NCBI RefSeq assembly: GCF_009793335.1
Contig: NZ_WING01000001.1
Coordinates: 3,720,001-3,784,000 of the forward strand
Direction of reading: 5' to 3'
Length of the DNA stretch: 64,000 bases
From: Actinomadura sp. J1-007
GTDB lineage: Bacteria > Actinomycetota > Actinomycetes > Streptosporangiales > Streptosporangiaceae
Shown here: positions 51,601 through 59,176 of the stretch, piece by piece
How positions within the stretch are numbered: the stretch's first letter is position 1
Layout: every line of letters begins with the position of its first letter
Notes under the pieces: generated by a model
Databases searched by the model: none
Told to the model about the DNA's origin: nothing
Seen by the model: only the letters and a program-made list of their open reading frames with translations
Position numbers and translations under genes: made by a program

Positions 51601-52217
51601 GCGAGCCATTCGTCCTCCTCCAGGAAGAACGGCGCCCTGCCCTGCATGACCTTCGGCACGATCGGCTGGCCGAGCACGTCCGGGTCCGTGTGCACGGGGT
51701 CCGGCGCGCTCTGGAAGCCGTCCCGGAAGAACGCCTGGAGCGTGCGGATGTTCTCCGCCACGGCCGAGGACGTCTCGCCGTCCTGGCGGCCGAAGTCCGT
51801 CCGGTAGCGCAGCGACAGCTCCGCGGCGCTGACCTTGGTGAGCCCGATCAGCGTGTCGAGGTAACGGCGCGCCGTCGCGTCGCCCCGCGCCGGGATCTGC
51901 GCGGCCGGGACGCCGAAGCCGAACGTTCCGCCGGTGGGCGCCGTCAGGATCTCCCGCAGGATCGGGATGAGGATCTCGTTCACGGGCCGCGATTCGGTGC
52001 TCGAAACCGTGAAGTCCTGGTGAAAGCGGTTGGCCAGTTGCTGGAGCGCCTGCTGTTCGGAAATCCTTTTCGCGTCGACCACGACGCGGCCGACCATGTT
52101 CGTCCACGTCCCGCGCAGATGGTCGCGGTAGGCGACCATCGCGACCGGGTCCAAGGAATGGACGGCCGGCCCCCGCGCCTCGTTCTCCCGAACGCCCGCG
52201 CCCGCGGTGTCGATCAT
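48621..52217 (-). CDS. Large Tc-toxin TcA-like protein with C-terminal TcB-binding-type domain
   Basis: A 1198-residue protein, about half the length of insecticidal TcA. The C-terminal part follows TcA order: a Gly/Ala-rich hydrophobic segment (~700-735), a long helix (VAEAQLDIAQRSAAIAGLQQ near 757; FAQVRFLNVEFWSSMATLLQ near 790), HISLARD-type HTISLARDLPLQFAQLRATG near 885, YPGTYGHRVMAV near 921 and LMQFEGGGFQSQWTLEFP near 995, as in the TcB-binding domain. The N-terminal ~570 residues are helical, with a DDDDDYYW tract near 443, and match nothing I know. No signal peptide. ATG 52217 has GGGAGG upstream. No TcB, TcC or phage-tail gene is in view. A pore-forming or scaffold role is inferred. 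Confidence 0.8.
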   Translation of the reverse strand: MIDTAGAGVRENEARGPAVHSLDPVAMVAYRDHLRGTWTNMVGRVVVDAKRISEQQALQQLANRFHQDFTVSSTESRPVNEILIPILREILTAPTGGTFGFGVPAAQIPARGDATARRYLDTLIGLTKVSAAELSLRYRTDFGRQDGETSSAVAENIRTLQAFFRDGFQSAPDPVHTDPDVLGQPIVPKVMQGRAPFFLEEDEWLARRRPVPLENYFQIRTIFSIEVKPEEREEIRKRAVGVGTRPELFRLYSGAIDVMEKIEKAYRYLDLREYRAAYDLAASAAGDTFGHLQNDHVEKVNVVEEFGKRKQIEVASLNDLTKITDLWTVTGPGNGQWDQWADGERLRIVCGLVYADAFTLPALLAQAALGLGDYSMAARLSARVAAFAIGKGAADAKYAWRSHYLFAEEGDDTAWSGFRLYHDGPLPYTVDTAETRQLPTPDDDDDYYWGAGRDEWPSWKFTRLLIPAGMHPVELRYFELQLGVAMLDWADTLYRTDEPANVQRARELYKGVYYLHGEAPPIGPAWSNPPVPPAAERPNPAHTSQLSRARLGFSQISAGLNCFGFAPDMVPLLRYSTLKAAADTLAASAQSVQEDFLNAMAQLEGSLIENMKDSAMLQRASLQSRIARQQAGVAADQIVMATDVVGQVRKQIESVKAEIADHDSFFGQLGDYLGGMGDIVSGLPGWATGPVGTSAAVEAGFSSEVSTGLLGMGTAATTVTGMGAFFVASYITLSSMASTANGRRAHLAELQNRTLPVAEAQLDIAQRSAAIAGLQQRIADVDAQLAADLLEFAQVRFLNVEFWSSMATLLQRILRRYLDLATRTAWLAERALAYEHNTAVDLVRTDYFPVARGGAGGADQLRLDLANLQIRHLESVRELVPVKHTISLARDLPLQFAQLRATGRCRFQTLEAAVRAAYPGTYGHRVMAVTPRVLQAAGTAPVRGLLSNTGVSQIGAPDGTMEPSVRPADALPISEFDLGTADREIYGLPGSALMQFEGGGFQSQWTLEFPAAANLSGMRDVVDVLVTFDLRAQYTSALHHGQAAAAAPTEIDRFILVSAFQSGLEGLKDLREGRLHAVLAFNLAKLGLPAAEKSRTINNLAVLVCGAEGEEPIKAKVSVTLPRPVSVPVSMPKGIAFSNRPPITDPQSTAPPSPLNVLGGVPADQTVSVTIDHIDNTDVDFENVRDVLLGVDYKAQIS

Positions 52218-52311
52218 CTCGCGCCTCCCCGATTGCGTCATGTCGCGGGAGCGTGCCATAGGCGAATCCGGCCGTTCCACGGCCGTTCCACTCAGCGGAC
52301 CGCACCGGTGG

Positions 52312-52323
52312 TACGCTCGGGAC
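52312..52323 (+). promoter_or_regulatory. Minus-10 element before the trpS leader peptide
   Basis: TACGCT at 52312-52317 is followed after 6 bp by the ATG of the leader peptide, so transcription would start at or next to the start codon and the leader would be leaderless. No clear minus-35 was found. Confidence 0.4.
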
Positions 52324-52365
52324 ATGCGGATGATCTCCATGTGCCTCGGCTGGTGGCGCCCCTGA
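52324..52365 (+). CDS. Trp-codon-rich leader peptide of trpS
   Basis: A 13-residue reading frame, MRMISMCLGWWRP, with two tandem TGG codons at 52351-52356 and its stop 120 bp before trpS. Tandem Trp codons in a short frame before a Trp gene are the hallmark of ribosome-mediated attenuation, known for trp operon and trpS genes of actinomycetes. Stalling at TGG when charged tRNA-Trp is scarce would alter folding of the following RNA. Confidence 0.75.
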   Translation: MRMISMCLGWWRP

Positions 52366-52480
52366 GGGCGGCACCGTTCATCCGCGTATCCGACACCGCG
52401 GCCGCCCTGACCGGGCGGCCGTTCTCCGTCTCCGGCCCCGGCGGCCCGGTCGGGCGGCTCCCCAGACGTTCGAAGGAGCC
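52366..52480 (+). promoter_or_regulatory. Attenuator region of trpS with competing hairpins
   Basis: GCCGCCC (52401-52407) can pair with GGGCGGC at 52366-52372 (just after the leader stop), at 52413-52419 (a 9-bp stem 52399-52421 with a 5-base loop) or at 52452-52458. In addition GGCTCC (52456-52461) pairs with GGAGCC (52475-52480), which overlaps the trpS ribosome site AAGGAG. These pairings exclude one another, as expected for a riboregulator; whether it works at transcription or translation is not decided. Confidence 0.6.
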
Positions 52481-52485
52481 ATCCG

Positions 52486-53466
52486 ATGCCACGACGACTC
52501 ACGGGATTCACCCCGTCCGGCGATCTGCACCTGGGCAACTACATCGGCGCCATCGCGCCGATCGTCTCCCGGCAGCACACCGAGGACACGGTGGTGTTCA
52601 TCTCCGACCTGCACGCCCTGACCCTGGAGCACGACCCGGCCGAGGTGCGGCGGCGCACGCTGGAGTTCGCGACGCTCCTGCTGGCGGCGGGCGCGGACCC
52701 CGGCCGTTCCCTGTTCCTGGTCCAGTCCCACGTCCCCGAGCACACCGAACTGCACTACCTGCTGGAGTGCGCCACCGGGTACGGCGAGGCGCAGCGCATG
52801 ATCCAGTTCAAGGAGAAGGCGGGCCGCCAGCACCAGGTGCGGATGTCGCTGCTGACCTACCCGATCCTGATGGCCGCCGACATCCTGCTCTACGACGCCG
52901 ACGAGGTCCCGGTCGGCGAGGACCAGAGCCAGCACGTGGAACTCGCCCGCGACATCGCGCAACGCTTCAACAGCCGTTACGGCCCCACGTTCACGATCCC
53001 GCGAGCGGTCAACCCGCCGGTCGCGGCCCGCATCATGGACCTGTCGTCCCCTGACGCCAAGATGAGCAAGTCGGCGTCCTCGGCCGCGGGCGCCCTGCGC
53101 CTGCTGGACGACCCCGACACCCTCCGGCGCAAGGTGATGCGCGCGGTCACCGACACCGGCAGCGACGTGACGTACGACCCGGCGCGCCAGCCCGGGGTCT
53201 CCAACCTGCTCGCGATCCTGGCCGCCTGCACCGGCGACCGGCCCGACGAACTGGCCGGGCGGTTCGACCGCTACGGCACCCTGAAGAAGGCGGTCGCCGA
53301 CGCGGTCGTGGACACCCTGGCCCCCGTCCGCGCCCGCTACCTGGAACTCGCGGACGACCAGCCTCACGTCCAGGCCCTGCTACGAACCGGCGCCGAACGA
53401 GCCCGCGCCCACGCCGCCGCCAAAGTCCGCAAGGCCAAAGCCGCGATCGGCCTCCTCCCCGCCTGA
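52486..53466 (+). CDS. trpS: Tryptophan-tRNA ligase
   Basis: Class I aminoacyl-tRNA synthetase of 326 residues that charges tRNA-Trp. The HIGH-type motif is GDLHLGNYIGA near residue 12, GEDQSQHVELARDIAQRFN near 145 binds Trp/ATP, and the KMSKS loop is SSPDAKMSKSASS near 190. Length and order match bacterial TrpS. AAGGAG lies upstream of the ATG at 52486. It is preceded by a Trp-Trp leader peptide, so it is probably induced by Trp-tRNA shortage, perhaps as a second synthetase that also gives resistance to Trp-analogue antibiotics (inference). Confidence 0.95.
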   Translation: MPRRLTGFTPSGDLHLGNYIGAIAPIVSRQHTEDTVVFISDLHALTLEHDPAEVRRRTLEFATLLLAAGADPGRSLFLVQSHVPEHTELHYLLECATGYGEAQRMIQFKEKAGRQHQVRMSLLTYPILMAADILLYDADEVPVGEDQSQHVELARDIAQRFNSRYGPTFTIPRAVNPPVAARIMDLSSPDAKMSKSASSAAGALRLLDDPDTLRRKVMRAVTDTGSDVTYDPARQPGVSNLLAILAACTGDRPDELAGRFDRYGTLKKAVADAVVDTLAPVRARYLELADDQPHVQALLRTGAERARAHAAAKVRKAKAAIGLLPA

Positions 53467-53546
53467 GCCGTCACGCGTCGCAGGGCTGGACCCGATCCTC
53501 CACACGCGCTGGGGATCCGAGCCATGGACCCGGATCCGGACGCCGT

Positions 53547-53580
53547 GCCGCGGGCACGCCGGGGTCGGCGTGCCCGCGGC
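53547..53580. terminator. Bidirectional hairpin terminator
   Basis: GCCGCGGGCACGCC and its exact complement form a 14-bp stem around the loop GGGGTC, between the convergent trpS and snapalysin-type genes. Confidence 0.7.
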
Positions 53581-53588
53581 GAGGGCGG

Positions 53589-54146
53589 TCAGAACCTGAA
53601 GCAGTCCGCGTAGACGCGGTGCCGGGTGAGCGTCGCGGGGGCGCCGCCGCCCGCGTTGCGCCTGACCTGCGCCGCTTCGGTCGAATGCGGCGTGGTGCTC
53701 TGGCAGGAGGTCGGGGAGCTGTGACCGGACATCAGATAGTCGCAGCGCCCGTTGCGGTTGTCGGGAAGCCCGAGGATGTGCCCGAGCTCGTGCGCGGCGA
53801 TCCGCGGCGGGTAGAAGCCGTCGTCCACCGCTTGGCGGCCCATGTAGACGATGCCGCGGCCGAAGCCGTTCGGGATGGTGCGCGGCCAGCCGTCGTCGGC
53901 GTAGACCTTGACGGTGGCCTGCGACCCGGTCGCGGGCTTGAGCGCGATCGTCGGAACGGCCGCGTTTCACGCGGCGGCGCCCTCGTCGACGGCCGCCTTG
54001 AACTCCTGCGCGTTGGTGGCGTCGTAGTAGATCGTACGGACCGCGACCGGAGCCGCGGCGGACGCGGAACCGACGGCCAGCGCGGGCGACAGCAGGGACA
54101 GCCCGAGGGTGACGGCCAGTGCCGCGATGATCCGGCGCAAGGACAT
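53589..54146 (-). pseudogene. Snapalysin-type zinc protease (M7 family), in-frame nonsense codon
   Basis: A small secreted metalloprotease (~185 residues). MSLRRIIAALAVTLGLSLLS starts a Sec signal peptide ending near ASAA; RTIYYDATNAQEFKAAVDEG follows; then a TGA at 53967-53969 stands where the context AAA-stop-NAAVPTIAL strongly suggests Trp (TGG). After it the same frame continues to the M7 zinc site AAHELGHILGLPD and DYLMSGHSSPTSCQS, ending CFRF. Only one base change breaks the gene. ATG 54146 lies 2 bp after the S1 protease stop, in one operon. It is a recent pseudogene, a sequence error or a readthrough case. Confidence 0.85.
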
Positions 54147-54148
54147 GG

Positions 54149-54870
54149 TCAGCTGCCGATCTGCTGGTTGATCCAGGACAGGTAGGGCGCGATCCCGGTG
54201 TAGAGGGTGCTGGTCGCGCACTCGCCCCGGTTGTCGCCCGGCCCGTGGGTCTCGCCGACGAGCGTCCAGTCGCCGCGGGTGCCGACGACCGCGGGCCCGC
54301 CGGAGTCGCCGTGGCAGGCGGAGTGCGTCCGGTCGCCCGACACGCAGACGTCGTTCGCGGTGCCGCCCCCGGCGTAGCACGCGCTGCTGGGCAGCACGGT
54401 CAGGTCGATCTCCTGGAGGGTGGTGGCGGTCCTGCACCCCGGCCAGCTCATGCAGCCGAAGCCGAGCAGCCGCACCGGAGTGTTCGCGGCGGGGTTGGAC
54501 TGCGCCATCTTCACCGGAGCGGACCGGGCCGGCGTGCGCAGGTGCATCAGCGTGAGGTCGGTGCCCGGCCTGGTGACGCGCCTGTCGATCTGACCGACCT
54601 CGCCCCCGGAATTCTTGCTGGTCGAGCCGATCCGTCCCTGCGAAGCCGAGCCGCAGTGGTTCGCCGTGACGATCCACTGCGAAGCCACCAGGCTGCCGCC
54701 GCAGCCATTACTCAGCGACACCATCCAGGAGTACGTTTCGGTGGCGTTGTGCCCACCGATAATGGGCTGGCCCCCGCCGCCGGGGGATCGGCGGCGTGCG
54801 CGGCGGTCGTACCGCCCACCGCGAGAGCGAGAGCGGCCGCACACAGCGCCGCTTGCATAAATTTCCGCAT
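54149..54870 (-). pseudogene. Secreted S1 (chymotrypsin/trypsin-like) serine protease, frameshift after the signal peptide
   Basis: The ATG at 54870 (GGAGAATTG upstream) begins a signal peptide MRKFMQAALCAAALALAVGG ending near AHAA, then DPPAAG; the protease continues in another frame as GQPIIGGHNATETYSWMVSL with the catalytic His in VTANHCG, Asp in GTDLTLMHL and Ser in CHGDSGGPAVV, six or more cysteines and a WINQQIGS end. One extra base in the run 54771-54775 (C5 on the plus strand) or 54782-54786 (G5) would join the two parts. IIGG is the usual mature N-terminus after propeptide removal. It is cotranscribed with the snapalysin-type gene downstream. Confidence 0.85.
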
Positions 54871-55318
54871 GGCAATTCTCCAATCGGCGGTGCGTACCGC
54901 CGGAGGCCCCCCGCGACTGAAGTGGCGCGGCGGCCCCGCAATGGCGGGCGCTCACGGGTCGGGGAACCCGTCTCCAGGCAACCGGGCATGACCGAGCTCC
55001 GCCGCGACCAGCGCCTACACGCGAGGCCGGGCTCGGCATCGACGAGCCATGGGGTTCCTGGACGGCGTCAGGGGCCGGCCGAGTCCATACAGGAGATGCA
55101 GAATGCGGGGGAAAGGGGAGCAGGGGGTGGGACCTCACACACCGCCCCGACAGAAGACGTTCCTATCGGACGGCTATACGCCGGCCTCCTTTCCGAATAG
55201 TGGACAAGATCTTGTGAGGCCATCGATTCGCACACGATTTATACCACCGCGAGCCGTTGCCATGACCCCCTCATCTCTCCCAAAATCAGCCACCCCTGAT
55301 GGCAACATTTACGCCCGG
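54871..55318. other. Intergenic region upstream of the protease genes
   Basis: About 450 bp without a supported gene. Base composition falls after 55190 (AT-rich around 55195-55320). It should hold the promoter of the protease pair; no clear element was found. Confidence 0.4.
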
Positions 55319-55700
55319 TCAAGCTGAGCTGCGACCCCCGAACAACCGACCCCGATCGACTACGTAGAGACCGCCCGACCCGTCCCCGAGGCCAAGAGCC
55401 CACCCAACCCGGCGCCCCCGAGCAACCCGACCGCCCCTGCCCAGGCAGACCCAGAAGACCCGCACTGCGGTCCCCTCGATGAGGCCGCGCAGCCGCCGCG
55501 CCCCGTCCCCGACCACGAGGACGTCCGCTTCGCGGAGCAGCGACCGATCCGCCAACGCCCCCAGCATCTGCCGCCGTCCCCGAATCTCCGACTCCAGCCC
55601 GGCGACGCGGTCCCCGACGGCCACGACCGGGCCGCCCGGGGAGGGCGCAGGTGCGGCAGCCAGCGCGCCCACCCCTACCCCCACTCCCCGCCCCACGGGC
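55319..55700 (-). pseudogene. Possible gene remnant of unknown kind
   Basis: On the minus strand the frame ending at 55319 contains a plausible coding stretch, VVAVGDRVAGLESEIRGRRQ followed by MLGALADRSLLREADVLVVG, preceded by a hydrophobic Gly/Val/Ala-rich segment; the 3' part degenerates into Gly/Arg-rich sequence and no convincing start exists. The hydrophobic segment plus helix could be the end of a membrane protein. I recognise no family. Confidence 0.25.
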
Positions 55701-56118
55701 CGCCAACGATGAGCACGACGACGCACAGGTCCCGCGGGCTGTGCAGGACGGCGGCCTGGGCGAGGAGCCCGGCGGACAGGAGGTGATGGTCCGGCGATCA
55801 CCGGACCATCACACGCCGTAACCGCGTCGTGCTGGCGGGTCCGGTGCCATGGCGAGCGCTTACCCGTACACGGCACGGTGTTTGCCGCCCCCGGGGAAGA
55901 GATGGCATTGAAAGAACATCGGACTACGCCGTGCGTGGGCCGCGCCGCGGTGTACGGGACCGTGCCCCCGGCTGCCTTGGTGGTGTGGCCGATCGGCGGC
56001 GGTCGGCACCGCAGGGGGGTGGGCCATGGAGGGGGAGGTGGTCGATACAGCACCGTCGTCTCGACCTGCCGGTCGCGGCCGTCCCGCACCGGCACCACGA
56101 CACAGAAACGAGGTTCCC

Positions 56119-56478
56119 ATGGACCACAGGCTCGCGATCGCGCTCGTCGGCGCACTGTCTCTCACCGGTCTCGGCGCCGTGCCCGCACGCGCCGCTCCGG
56201 CTCCGCCCACCTACACCTGCGAGAAGTTGACATCGCGGAAGACCGCAGAAGGCCGGCCCTTTCTGGAGGGGACTGCCTGCCTGCCCTCCAACGGCGCTCC
56301 CACAGCCGTAGGCGCCTCGCTGCCCAAACCCGTCACGGTGCGCGACAAGAGCCACCGCATCGCGCTGGTCTGCGAGGACGCCGGTACCAGCGTGCGCGAC
56401 GAGAAGGGCGACCCCTACCGGCACATCGCGGTGACCCATCGCCCAAAGAGCTGCTGGCTCAACGGGTTCACCGACTGA
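56119..56478 (+). CDS. Small secreted cysteine-containing protein
   Basis: A 119-residue protein with a signal peptide MDHRLAIALVGALSLTGLGA, cut near ARAAP (residue ~26). The mature part has four cysteines (YTCEKL, GTACLP, LVCEDA, KSCWLN), enough for two disulfides, which fits an extracellular domain. GAGG lies 5-6 bp before the ATG at 56119. No known family is recognised; the region around it is poor in genes, so it seems monocistronic. Confidence 0.7.
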   Translation: MDHRLAIALVGALSLTGLGAVPARAAPAPPTYTCEKLTSRKTAEGRPFLEGTACLPSNGAPTAVGASLPKPVTVRDKSHRIALVCEDAGTSVRDEKGDPYRHIAVTHRPKSCWLNGFTD

Positions 56479-56945
56479 CCCGCATCGGCGATCAACCGAG
56501 CTGCCTCACGTTCCCCGGGCGTCTGGCCCGAGGTCACCCCTGATCATCAGGAAAGGCGGCATCGCCGCCGGACCCTGGACCAGGCGAAACCACCTCGCTG
56601 GCGCATCGAAACCGACCGAAAGCACCGCAATCCGCGCCAGATACGCGCTCGTGCCGTCTCCGGCGCGAGACATGTTGGCCGACTGGGCGTCCGCTGTCGC
56701 CAAGCGCGCCGGTCGGCCGCCGACTGCGCCCGCGGCCCGGCGCCGCTCTGGGCGGTCTTGCCGCTCGGTGTACTCCAGCGCCTCCCGTTTCGCCCGCGCA
56801 GAGCTTCTGTCCGGTCAGCATCTCGGCGGCGGTATGCGTCCGTCGTACTTCGGCCGCACCCCCGAGGGCCCTTCCCTCACTGGCGCCTGTTGGGAAGCAA
56901 CGACCGTCTCTCGGTCACGCACCGTAGCCGTTACTGTCGGAGTTC
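56479..56945. other. Intergenic region
   Basis: About 470 bp with several short frames lacking codon bias; no gene, repeat or terminator is supported. Confidence 0.4.
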
Positions 56946-57920
56946 GTGTCGTCCCTGGTGGATGGGTCAGAACGGGACGGGGGGTTTGGAGAGGCTGGAC
57001 GCGTGGGCGCGGATGAACCGCTGGCCGTCAGGGCCAAAGCGTGGGTCATGCTGGCCAAGGCCCAGTCCACCGGCAGTTATGCCTTGCCCGTGCTGGTCGG
57101 GCTGTCCTGGCTGCCGGTGGCACGATGCTCGGCCGACGGCATCGTCATGACCCTGCTCGGGGCGGGTGGCGTGTTCATCGCCACGTCGGTGCTCGATGAC
57201 GTCCAGGGGCGGCGGGACGGCAGCGACGCGGCCAACTACCGGCAGCCCGGCTACCAGCGCAGCCTGGCCAACAAGCCGTTGCTGTCCGATGTGATCATGC
57301 TACGACGGGCATGGGGGTTCGCTGTCACCGCGTGGCTGTGGGGAGCGCTGTCGTGGTGCGTGCTGATCGCCCGGGCCCCCGCTCGGCCCACCGCCGTCCT
57401 CGCCCTGGTGGCCGGACTCGTCATCGTCGTCCCGCACTATTCATGGGGGCTGCGCCTGAGCTATCGCGGCTACGGCGAAGTGGTGATGATGTACTTCGCC
57501 GCGAGCCTGGTCATCGCAGCGCCGCTGCTGGCCGGAGCGAGACCGACAGGACACCTGGTGATGCAGGCCGTACTGGTCGGTGCGTGGTACGTGACGTTGA
57601 ACTCCTACCTCAACACCGTCGACATGAGCGGAGACCGCACCGCGGGACGGCGCACACTGGCGGTACGTCTGGGTCCCAGCGGCAACCGCAGGTACCTTGC
57701 CCTGCTCGCCATCGGGGACTTGACGCTCACCTTCGGAGTCATCGCCACGGACCGCGACCCCGGCTGGGACGCCACAGTGATCGCAACAGGTCTGGCACTA
57801 CGCCTCTGGCTCGCCTACCGCTTCCAGCGCACCTCGGACGCGCGCGGAGCCGGCAAACGGTACTGGCCTCTGTTCCACGTCGGCTGCCTCAGCCTGATCC
57901 TCACCAACACCTGCTCCTGA
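56946..57920 (+). CDS. UbiA family prenyltransferase
   Basis: A 324-residue membrane enzyme with about eight hydrophobic segments. The first Asp-rich motif is SVLDDVQGRRDGSDAANY near residue 81 and the second is NTVDMSGDRTAGRRTLAVRL near 222, as in UbiA/MenA-type enzymes that transfer an isoprenoid diphosphate to an aromatic acceptor. Asp of both motifs is kept. The GTG at 56946 is a weak start; internal GTG codons are possible. No quinone or terpene gene is next to it, so the acceptor is unknown; secondary metabolism is likely. Confidence 0.85.
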   Translation: MSSLVDGSERDGGFGEAGRVGADEPLAVRAKAWVMLAKAQSTGSYALPVLVGLSWLPVARCSADGIVMTLLGAGGVFIATSVLDDVQGRRDGSDAANYRQPGYQRSLANKPLLSDVIMLRRAWGFAVTAWLWGALSWCVLIARAPARPTAVLALVAGLVIVVPHYSWGLRLSYRGYGEVVMMYFAASLVIAAPLLAGARPTGHLVMQAVLVGAWYVTLNSYLNTVDMSGDRTAGRRTLAVRLGPSGNRRYLALLAIGDLTLTFGVIATDRDPGWDATVIATGLALRLWLAYRFQRTSDARGAGKRYWPLFHVGCLSLILTNTCS

Positions 57921-58229
57921 CCCACGCCTCACCGCCACCTAGAACGGCTGGCCGACGACAACCCGCGGGCGAGGTCCTTCGGCGATACCTGGTACAGACC
58001 GACTTGGGCCGAGCCAGGTAGCGCCATGCCATCGAGCACACGTCCGCCCGGAGAGCGCGATCGCCGGAGGAGACGGAAGTCCCGCCCCGGGCCTCTTCTC
58101 TAGGCGCGTGGTGGCCGCGGAAGGTCGGTGAGGGCTTCGCCGCGGTGGTGCGCTGCCGCCGTCCGGCGGGCGCCCGCACCCGTTCGGGTTGCTGGTCAGC
58201 CGGAGCGTGAGTCTGTCGGGACCGCGCGT
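57921..58229. other. Intergenic region
   Basis: About 310 bp between the convergent UbiA and MerR genes. Nothing recognisable is seen. Confidence 0.4.
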
Positions 58230-59072
58230 TCAGGTAAGGCCGGTTGCTGTCTGGAAGACCGGCCAGCCGATCTCGGTTCGCCATTGGGATGGGTCGGCGG
58301 TGTCACGTTGGCCGACCAGGTAGTGCTCGCGGATGGCGCCGTCGACGGCCAGGGCATGGCGCGCCACGTAGGTGGCCAGGGCGCCGTAGGCGCGATCGGC
58401 GCGGGCAGGAGGTCCCGAGTAGGTGATGACCGCCAGCTCGCAGGCCGGTACCACCAGAGAGGTGACCCTGCCCGTCGGCCGGACGGGACCGGAGCCGGAG
58501 ACGAAGACCGTCACCTGCCCGCGGTGGTGGGTGAACACGTCGTCGGCGAAGATCCCGCCTGCGGGCCCGTCGGCGGCGACGTGCTGGGCGGTCAGGGTCG
58601 CGTAGATCTCGCCCAGAGCCCCTTGGAGCCAGGACGCCGAGTCCTCGGCATCGACGACGCCGGTGATGGCGGCGGCGGGCGTCGCCGCGACACTGCGCAC
58701 CTCGATGCCGAGGGGAGCCTGGGGTGAGGGCGGCGCGAGGAGGTCACGCAGCGAGGCCACGGCGCATCGCGTGCGGTCGAGGGCATCCTCCAGCCGGGCC
58801 AGGTGGGCGGTGATCCGGTCGTTGCGGGTCTTCAGGTCCGGAGCGGCCAGCACGGCCTGGATGTCCTCCAACGGCATGTCCAGCTCCCGGAAGCGCCGGA
58901 TGACCTGGGCGCTGGGGATCTGCTCGGTGGTGTAGCGCCGGTAGCCGGTGTGCGGATCGACATCGGCTGGTTCGAGCAACCCGATCCGGTGATAGTGACG
59001 CAGCGATTTCACGGTCATGTGGGTGGCACGGGAGAAGTCCCCGATGGACAGATAGCTGATCACAGCGTCCAT
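58230..59072 (-). CDS. MerR family regulator with GyrI-like effector domain
   Basis: A 280-residue BmrR/TipA-type regulator: winged helix at residues ~5-75 (VISYLSIGDFSRATHMTVKS, then LRHYHRIGLLEPADVDPHTG), a coiled-coil linker (~80-120), and a C-terminal GyrI-like small-molecule-binding domain (~130-275) ending WPVFQTATGLT. It diverges from the SnoaL-like/MFS pair and probably activates it on drug binding. The ATG at 59072 overlaps a minus-10 element; a leaderless GTG start at 59063 (VISYLS) may be the real one. Confidence 0.88.
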   Translation of the reverse strand: MDAVISYLSIGDFSRATHMTVKSLRHYHRIGLLEPADVDPHTGYRRYTTEQIPSAQVIRRFRELDMPLEDIQAVLAAPDLKTRNDRITAHLARLEDALDRTRCAVASLRDLLAPPSPQAPLGIEVRSVAATPAAAITGVVDAEDSASWLQGALGEIYATLTAQHVAADGPAGGIFADDVFTHHRGQVTVFVSGSGPVRPTGRVTSLVVPACELAVITYSGPPARADRAYGALATYVARHALAVDGAIREHYLVGQRDTADPSQWRTEIGWPVFQTATGLT

Positions 59073-59101
59073 TGTGCGATCTCCCCCAGGGGGAGAGTCC
59101 T
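59071..59101 (-). promoter_or_regulatory. MerR-type autoregulated promoter candidate
   Basis: On the minus strand AGGACT (59101-59096) and CACAAT (59076-59071) are spaced by 19 bp, and the spacer holds the palindrome CTCCCCC-T-GGGGGAG. This is the layout of MerR-controlled promoters. Transcription would start inside the annotated frame, supporting a downstream leaderless start. Confidence 0.5.
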
Positions 59102-59176
59102 GTCCGGAACACGGCTTGACCCTTCCGTCATGGCAGCCGGGAACCTCGCCTCGACGACGACAGAGGAAAGGCGGCC

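Noticed and set aside
53967..53969. Selenocysteine or programmed readthrough at the snapalysin TGA
   Set aside because: No SECIS-like element could be recognised and the context fits a Trp codon changed by one base; a nonsense mutation or sequence error is simpler.
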